Origin: Ctena decussata
Lineage: Eukaryota > Mollusca > Bivalvia > Lucinida > Lucinidae
Assembly (NCBI GenBank): GCA_963989385.1
Contig: OZ022498.1
Span: 104,269,298 to 104,333,297, forward strand
Length of the DNA stretch: 64,000 nucleotides
Direction of reading: 5' to 3'
In this document: positions 57,390 to 64,000 of the stretch, in pieces
Numbering within the stretch: the stretch's first letter is position 1
How the letters are laid out: every line of letters starts with the position of its first letter
Position numbers and translations under genes: made by a program
The notes under the pieces: generated by a model
Seen by the model: the letters and a program-made list of their open reading frames with translations, nothing else
Databases searched by the model: none
Told to the model about the DNA's origin: nothing

Positions 57390-58058
57390 AAATCTTTACT
57401 GAGATAGATAAATGCATATTTGTAGTTGTAAGGTTGAAGATAGTAAAGTAAAAAGTATGCAAAGACCAGGAACTGAAACAATCAAAATCCAAATCCAGCC
57501 CTCAAACCATAGTTGGAAACAACTAAGATTACAAATAATCAAGATACAGAGAACATATGGCCAACCGAGTGAGCAGCTTGTTCCCAAAAGGTGGCCACTC
57601 AGCAACCCAAACCGAACCAAAAATAATAATAACATACATAAGGTAAAACATCACAGAAACTCTGACACCAAAAACAGGCAACAAAGAACCACAACAGAAC
57701 TACCGCCTTGGAACGGTCAGTAATGAATTACTGGGGGGCTTAAATCGATTTTACAGGCCCAACCTCACCCTCAGTTTCTGAAGTGGTACAAAACATTTAG
57801 TTGGTTGTTCGGTTCGCATGATAACCCTCTAACTCGTCAATGAATCATCACGGTAAACACATAAATCAAATTTCAACACCATGAAGAAGCAAAGACGAGG
57901 ACTCAACAGATACAACGGGCCGTCTGACAGGTGGAGATCCCTGTCCTGCCAAACAACCCCACTGGAAATCTGAAGCAAAAGAAGGTCACCAGTTGAGCCC
58001 CGGTGGACCAAGCAACAGACAAAAAGGCTCCGGTCCCAACCAACTAAAATATATAGCT
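57390..58058 (-). mobile_element. 3' region of the reverse-transcriptase retroelement
   Basis: Lies directly after the reverse-transcriptase remnant on the minus strand and is the reference for the fragments at 9775-10350, 13600-13935 and 25630-26337. Contains CCACCGGGGCTCAACTGGTG, CCCCCCAGTAATTCATTACT, GACCGTTCCAAGGCGGTAGT and TGGCCACCTTTTGGGAACAA. Hydrophobic frames (57396-57635 and 57829-58107, minus) cross it; I cannot tell a second protein from untranslated sequence. Confidence 0.6.
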
Positions 58059-58760
58059 TTAGGTCGGGGCCATCATAGAGTCTGACGACCGATCCCCCGG
58101 TGTGCAATTAAAGAGTGCAGCAAAGCTATCAACCGTGATTGGGTTAATCACTAAGCATGCAGACTGTCGCATAACATTTAAATTATAGCCAATACGTTTG
58201 TGACGTATTATTATTTTTCGGAATTGATCAGAAAAATCAGTCCTACCCTTAATCTTTTTGAATTTGTATACTAAGTCACCATAAAATTCTGGTTCCGATA
58301 GGCCTTGGTGTAAAAGAAATTTTAATCCGACATAATATTTTGAAACCAATTCATGGTGTCTGCGATAGAATTTAGAAAAAGCCTTTCTAAGCTTATGATA
58401 CCGATAGCCCTGTTGAAGAAGTTTAGCAGTTAAACATTTATTACGAGCATTAAAGTCATCTACATGACTACACACTCTAGCAAATCTTATAAGTTGAGAA
58501 ATATACACTCCATAAGAGGGACGACGTGGAACGTCACCATCCAAATTAACAAGAAAATCCATGCGTGGGCAGATTTGGACCCCCCCCCCCCTTTTCATCT
58601 GTATCAATTTTAATGTTGATTTAGTAAAATTACGTAACTCCCTTGAAATGTTTATGTAAACCTTAAAAGACCCATTGAATCGTAGTGAATCATTTGGCAA
58701 ATGCATATACACATTTGCTGAGCGAAAAATACAAGAAAATTTGTGCATTTGTTCTTCCAA
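58059..58760 (-). pseudogene. Reverse-transcriptase-type ORF, C-terminal remnant
   Basis: A 233-codon open frame, the longest in the window. It starts at TTG rather than ATG and is open back to about 58778, so it is an internal fragment, not a complete gene. Around residues 82-98 it reads YGVYISQLIRFARVC, followed by KLLQQGYRYHKLRKAFSKFY and, near residue 155, EFYGDLVYKFKKI. I recall this order (YGVYISQLIR, ...KLxxAFxKFY..., EFYGD) from the region C-terminal to the polymerase palm in retroelement proteins of molluscs, corals and other marine invertebrates. The palm with its YxDD catalytic motif is absent. A run of G codons at about residues 57-59 (C-run at 58582-58591) sits where the protein stops resembling the family, suggesting a frameshift. 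Role if intact: target-primed or related reverse transcription of its own RNA. The exact retroelement clade cannot be settled here. Confidence 0.65.
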
Positions 58761-59270
58761 ACTTGTAGCCAGGCTGGTCTACATTTGCACAAGGCTTATT
58801 TCTATGTATAAAGTGACCAATTAGAAATTTTGTTCAGTGCACTATCTGACGATGTGCAGAAAAAAAGAGCCATAACCCGACTTTCACAAAGCAATTAATC
58901 CAATTAGCTCTTTTCCATTAAATGGCCACAATAATAAACAGTGTAAAAATCGAAGACTATTCTACTATGACGTCGTTTTTTATATTCAGCGTATGGAAAA
59001 AGGAGTCGTATGAGAAGGGCGTGGTATTTTTTTGGACCGTATTTGGCCGCAAGATTTGTGAGATTTTCAAACATGTATTTTCTAATCTGTATTTATTTCA
59101 CATTGTGTTGAAACAAAACTACTACACAGTGAGGCTTAACATGGTTTAGAAAGTATGAAGTTCAAAGTTATCTCTATATCCATCATTACAAACACACAGT
59201 AAAGTATACAAATACTGCTTAAACTCCAAACATATTATATATTTTTTTTAAGTAAATATCATCACTTATT
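58761..59270. repeat. Gap with a diverged dispersed repeat at 58820-58900
   Basis: ATCTGACGATGTGCAGAAAA and CCATAACCCGACTTTCACA relate it to 46290-46350. The rest is AT-rich; the 75-codon frame at 58922-59149 begins with ATG but has no recognised domain. Confidence 0.4.
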
Positions 59271-59934
59271 AGCTCACCTGTCAAGATGAGCTTATAGTAT
59301 AGCCGTCGTCCGTCGTCGGCGTCGGCGTCGTCGGCGTTAACACTTTTAAACATCTACCCAGAAACCACTAAGCCAATTGAAGCCATATTTCATATGGAGC
59401 CTTAACAGGATGGAGGAACGAAAGTTTATATATTTGGTCCAGGTCACATGACCAAGATGGCCGCCATGCCCATATATGGTAAAAACCTTAAAAAATCTTC
59501 TTCTCCAGAACCACTGGGCCGATTGCCTTGAAACTTGGTATGTAGCATCTTGGACTCCAATACTACAAAGTTTATATAAATGATGACCTTGGCCTATTTT
59601 ATGGCAAGGTCAAATTTGGTCCCTAAGGGTTTTGAAGGGAAAATCTGAAAAAGTGCATTTTTCTGTTGCTGTTGTGCTCTCTGATATGGAAATGCAGTCA
59701 ATTTCAATACGTATGGATATTAGAGGTCAAGGTCATTTAGTGACCTTGACCAAAGGTCATTTGTCCATAAGGAGACAATATTTTCAAACATCTTCTCCTC
59801 AGAAACCATAGGGCGGATGGAAGCCAAATTTCATATAGAGACTTAACAGGATAGGGGAACTAAAGTTTAGATATTTGGCCGAGGTCACATGACCAAGATG
59901 GCCGCCATGCCCATATATGGTAAAAACCTTAAAG

Positions 59935-59965
<31 letters not shown>

Positions 59966-60825
59966 GCCATGAAACTTGGTATATAGCATCTTGGAATCAG
60001 TGTATGTAAATGATGACCTTAGGTTGACCTTGACCTATTTTACCACAAGGTCAAATTTGGTCCCTTAGGCTTTTGAATGGGAAAAGCTGAAAAAAAGCAT
60101 TTTTCTGTTGCTGTTGTGCTCTGTGATATGGAAATGTAGTCGTCATCAACCCCTATGAATACTACAGGTCAAGGTCATTTAGTAACCTTGGCAGAAGGTC
60201 ATTTTTCATTTATCAACATTTTTAAAGGACTTCTGCTCTACAACTACGTGGCCAATTTTGATTAAATTTCATATGCAGCCTTCAGGCAAAGTGGGAAAGA
60301 AAATTTTATATATTTGGTTCAGGTCACATGATCAAGATGGCCACCATGCCCATATGTGGCAAAAACCTTAAGAATTCTTCTTCTCCAAGACCACTGGGCC
60401 AATTGCTTTGAAACTTGGTATGTAGCTTCTGGGACTATAGTACTACCAAGTCTATATAAATGATAACCTTGGGTTGACCTTGACCTGTTTTTGCTACAAG
60501 GTCAAATTTGGGCTCAATGCTTTGAATGGGTAAAGCTAAAACAAGTGCATTTTTTTTGTTGCTGTAGTGCTCTGTGATATGGAAATGCAGACAACTTGAA
60601 CCCCTAGGAATGCTTGGGGTCAAGGTCATTTAGTGATCTTGGCTAAAGGTCGTTTGTTTGTAATATGTCAACATTTTTAAAGGACTTCTCCTCTGAAACT
60701 ACTGGGCAGATTTCAATTAAATTTCATTTGCAGCCTTCAGGCAAAGTGGGAAAGAAAATTTTATATATTTGGTTCAGGTCACATGACCAAGATGGCCACC
60801 ATGCCAATATATGGCAAAAACCTTG

Positions 60826-60856
<31 letters not shown>

Positions 60857-60964
60857 GATGCCTTGAAACTTGGTATGTAGCATCTGGGACTGTAGTACTA
60901 CCAATTTTATATAAATCGAGCATATAGTGACAGGTGAGCGATCGTTGCCCTTGGGCGACTTGTT
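59271..60964 (+). mobile_element. AGCTCACCTG-family element, complete fourth copy (1694 bp)
   Basis: Starts AGCTCACCTGTCA and ends TGACAGGTGAGCGATC followed by hairpin GTTGCCC-TT-GGGCGAC and TTGTT. The inverted GCTCACCTGTCA/TGACAGGTGAGC is perfect over 12 bp and differs from the GA(GCC) version of the 42.7-kb copy on both sides at once. A GTCGTCCGTCGTCGGCGTCG tract follows the head. Four units at ~440-bp spacing carry GTCACATGACCAAGATGGCC, CCCATATATGG, CTTCTTCTCCAGAACCACTG, CTTGAAACTTGGTATGTAGC and GGTCAAGGTCATTTAGTGA. No protein encoded. Confidence 0.8.
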
Positions 60965-61567
60965 TACTGTTACAATCACAGTCTGGAATGAGTGATGAGG
61001 TCAATCAGGATCTATCCGCAATGCCCTTGTGAGCTGGACTGTACAGTATATGCAAAATATGCAGGTGCGTGTTAGAATTTTGTCAATTTGACGAAATCAG
61101 ACGCCGCAAAACGTCTGATCAGAATCTGCACTATTTGCATAAGACAAATTGGTATTTCTCCATAAAATGAAAAAAACAATGATTAAAAAAATCAAACCCT
61201 TAACGCCCCTTGATTAATTGCCGGATCATTCCATTGGACATAAATGGGTTAAATTCATTATAGCACGATCCCCTGATAACATTAGATACCCCGTAATGTG
61301 CGAGGTCTACATTGGAATCGTCCTACAAGTGAAATAGAGCATGGTTCGCCGACAATCCACCCGCTAAAAATCTTGGATTACCTTGTACAGTCGGACGAAC
61401 TATTTTATCACAACACTTAATCAATCAAAAGAATATTTTTCAGTTAGAATAAATTCAAAATTTGACATTTATCAGACAGTAAATTACTTCCATACTTCGA
61501 ATATATAATCCTCGGCGAAAGTTTAGCATAACTGATGGCGAACTGAGCAGCGGATATACCTCATACT
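60965..61567. other. Gap with a weak trace of the 236-bp family
   Basis: CGTCTGATCAGAATCTGCAC at about 61107 echoes the CTGATCAGAGTCT core of the 236-bp palindromes but lacks arms. Otherwise no feature. Confidence 0.35.
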
Positions 61568-61806
61568 TCCCAGCAGGCACATGGCGTTAAAATTACCTAT
61601 GTATATAGTACAACACCACCTAGGAGAGGACAAATATAGGCCTACCCTACGTCCAATCCTTTGACTCATATATATATATGTTGTCAAGAAATTTCTAATA
61701 AATAAATAAATGGCGTTAAAATGACGTCGCACCGACGTCGATGCGACACAATGACGTGGCATCGACGTCAGTGCGACGTCGTTTTGACGCCATGTGCCCG
61801 CTGGGA
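61568..61806. mobile_element. 239-bp GACGTC-rich MITE-like element
   Basis: Ends TCCCAGCAGGCACATGGCG / CGCCATGTGCCCGCTGGGA. TGGCGTTAAAAT occurs twice on the left (61580 and 61711). The right half (61711-61790) is itself a GC-rich palindrome of GACGTCGCACCGACGTCGAT and its complement, with several GACGTC words. A miniature relative lies at 2896-2950. The central TATATATATA segment is not shared. No target duplication is clear. Confidence 0.7.
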
Positions 61807-64000
61807 TAGGTCTTCTGATATGTCGAAAAGGTTATCATCAGTGTTCTTATCCGATGTCATAAAGTAAACAGAAGTTGCCAAAACACTGGAATTTTGAAAA
61901 TCATGAGTTGTTCGGCTACACAGTGGCCAAAGTTAAGACCACTGTATTTTAATGACAATTTTCGACCCTTTTAAAACTTGTATTCAAAGCATCACCAAAT
62001 TTAACTTCATCTCCACCAAACTAGCATATCTATATATGAAATGCTAAATTGCAATGTGGTACACTGATTGTGGTCATGCCATTTCAAATTAGGACACTAA
62101 CGTTGGATGCAAACTTGTCAAAAGCTGTTACCGAAAAGATTGATAGTGCAATTTTCCTGTAAATTCTTAATATTTTCATCTCACGGAAAATTGTTTGTCT
62201 TTGATATTAAAACTTCAAACTTTTTATGAAAAACATCAGTTACATGGTCTCTTATCTGACGTAGCGCGAATTTTTACTTGTGCGACGTTTTGTATTCAGA
62301 AAATTAGAATTCAAAAATAGTGTTTAACTTGAAAATACCTTAAAATTACACACGCCAAAATTCTGAAAACTGGTATGTTTGGACCAAAATATCAACAGGC
62401 ACATGCCTGTACATACTGTCTTTCAAAGTCATTAAATTATATCGATGTTTATAACATTTGCAGTTATTCTGCAGGATGTATAACAGAAGCACCATGAAAC
62501 TAAAATATGCTCAACTTTCGTCGAGATGTATACTGAAAGGATTTAAAAACTTCCACAAATTAATGTTGAATATCTCAAAAACACATGCAGCTACGCCCAC
62601 CGAAATTTTACAACATATATATTCTTTTATACCTTATTATGTCCGTATCGGGAACTTGAACTTGAAATTGTTAAACTGAATCGGTCAGAATTAAGCACGT
62701 GCTCCTCGTGTTCTTAGTGCAGTTTACATACAGATAGATAACTTCATGTATACAGTTTTCTAATGACATATTGCTCTCACAATATCAAATTGAATTTTAA
62801 AAGTTTGAACTCGGTATGTGGCTTCATTTGGCCTTACCGCGCCCAAATATCGCTAACAGGTGCAGAATTTTGGGCCAGTTAAATACTGAAATTTCAAAAC
62901 CTGACGTCAAGCGATTATTTTATGCGTAAATTACGGCGATTTACAATTTCAGACGACGTGCACGGTTTACAGGCAGCTCAAAATACCGCCAGAAAAGCAG
63001 CTACCCGAAATTAAGAACCAGAGGCCACGACGTTAACTTACGTCGACGCCGTCTCGGTAGTGGGTTTTGCGTGACAGCATCAACTGCAATGATAATTGCA
63101 AATTGATGTGACAATATCAAAAAGAAATAAATCATCTAAAAGACTGTTGCATAAGATAACGCCGCCATCACCTTTTGCGTCTCAGAGACGTAACGCTATT
63201 TTACTGACCTCATTTAAGTAGATGGCACGAATAAACTACGTAATCTTTAGGCTGAATGTTGGAAGTTCCAAGCATTTTGTAGTTAAATATTTAACTCTGT
63301 CACAAGTGAAAGAATTAGCAGCCAGCAATAAAAAGGGGAAGTTTTTAAATCCCTTCAGTATATATACTATGCACAATAAATATAGCAATTTTTTTGTATG
63401 TGTCAGATCCACCATATTAGGATTTTATTGTCACTTTACTGCAAAAAGATATAAAGGCCGATCATTCGAGATGGACTGGCAGGTAAAAGAATCAAGATTG
63501 CTCAATTGTAGCGTTTGAACTATCGTGACGTCAGTTTTTATGACCGTTGTATCTGAACGACATTTATGATCATGTACAAAAGCCACAACCATAATGAGGC
63601 GGCTGGTTTGCTGTTCAAGTAAAGGAAAACGCTCTAAAACATTTGAATATGCTACGAGTATAAGGTTTACAAAGTTCGGAAATATGACGTTTTTCCCTTG
63701 TTTTTACGTTATCGTCTCAAAATCTTGTTTCTAATCGGTATTTCTTGAATCCCTTTTGAGTGTATGATTGTTTGGTAGCTACCAATATGGTAATGTAAAC
63801 AATTAAGACACAAAATTCTTCCAGGTTACTGAGCATAAGTCAAAAGTCTCAGACTAACGTCATCATATTCTCACTGTTACGTTATACTTCAATGAAGAAA
63901 CTTCACAGTTAAATTAATTATGGTGTGACCTTTAATTTTAGCCATTGTCTATCTCGGGTTTTGATTCTGCATTGAACTGAAGCATCTGTGAATCATTGGA
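61807..64000. other. Gap to the window end, nothing recognised
   Basis: About 2.2 kb without visible tandem or inverted repeats. The 73-codon (62458-62679) and ATG-initiated 98-codon (63222-63518) frames have no recognised domains and are at chance length. This is the largest stretch that could be unique host sequence. Confidence 0.4.

Noticed and set aside
59271..60964. Gene-regulatory enhancer call for the AGGTCA/CArG units
   Set aside because: Motif presence in a transposon is not evidence of activity, so it is reported only as a testable observation.

Overview
This window looks like repeat-dense, gene-poor nuclear DNA of a marine bivalve mollusc. It is AT-rich and no host gene can be supported. 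Almost every recognisable segment is a transposable-element copy, a palindrome or a tandem array. The bivalve call rests on my recollection of repeat types common in clams and mussels: long palindromes ending GAGCCGCG...CGCGGCTC, AGCTCACCTG...CAGGTGAGC elements packed with 'AAGGTCAAGGTCA' units, hairpin ends such as TATACCCCC, and a short element ending in an AACC-rich tail. I could not run a database search, so species is not assigned. Most open frames are at chance length, several 'start' at TTG, and none shows a convincing exon chain. The one recognisable coding remnant is a decayed C-terminal piece of a reverse-transcriptase-type protein (58059-58760, minus strand).

Layout. 0-10 kb: four of the seven 236-bp palindromes (copies 1-3 and the start of a 9-kb pair), SINE-like copies, a ~160-bp repeat array split by a TTAA-flanked element (6183-7042), and small fold-backs. 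9-14 kb: palindrome copies 4-6, two 3' fragments of the reverse-transcriptase element, a perfect hairpin (11050-11156) and a 68-bp minisatellite. 14-21 kb: mostly unannotatable sequence with scattered MITE-like palindromes. 21.2-24.7 kb: a 3.45-kb TTAA-flanked element with ~0.55-kb inverted ends. 25-31.5 kb: retroelement 3' fragments and a cluster of SINE-like copies, one inserted antisense in another with an 11-bp target duplication, and one split by a 145-bp x 8 array. 32-40.7 kb: the seventh palindrome, a MITE, a 60-bp array, then a ~2.49-kb tandem duplication (35208-40199) and an element with ~9-bp target duplication. 42-46 kb: nested copies of an AGCTCACCTG element with ~440-bp internal units. 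47.5-57 kb: a 160-bp array, then an 8.2-kb fold-back whose two ~2.42-kb arms (48820-51240 and 54599-57014) enclose two further arrays. 57-64 kb: the reverse-transcriptase remnant, a complete AGCTCACCTG element (59271-60964), a GACGTC-rich MITE and unannotated sequence.

There is no operon or pathway. What ties the window together is structural: inverted repeats at scales from 50 bp to 8 kb, repeated self-nesting, and arrays with periods of about 145-175 bp. The points most worth checking are the 8.2-kb fold-back, the hairpin-ended AGCTCACCTG family (Helentron/HINE-like by inference) with recurrent CArG-box and nuclear-receptor half-site motifs, the constant-length palindromes, and the very young 2.5-kb duplication, which could also be an assembly artefact.
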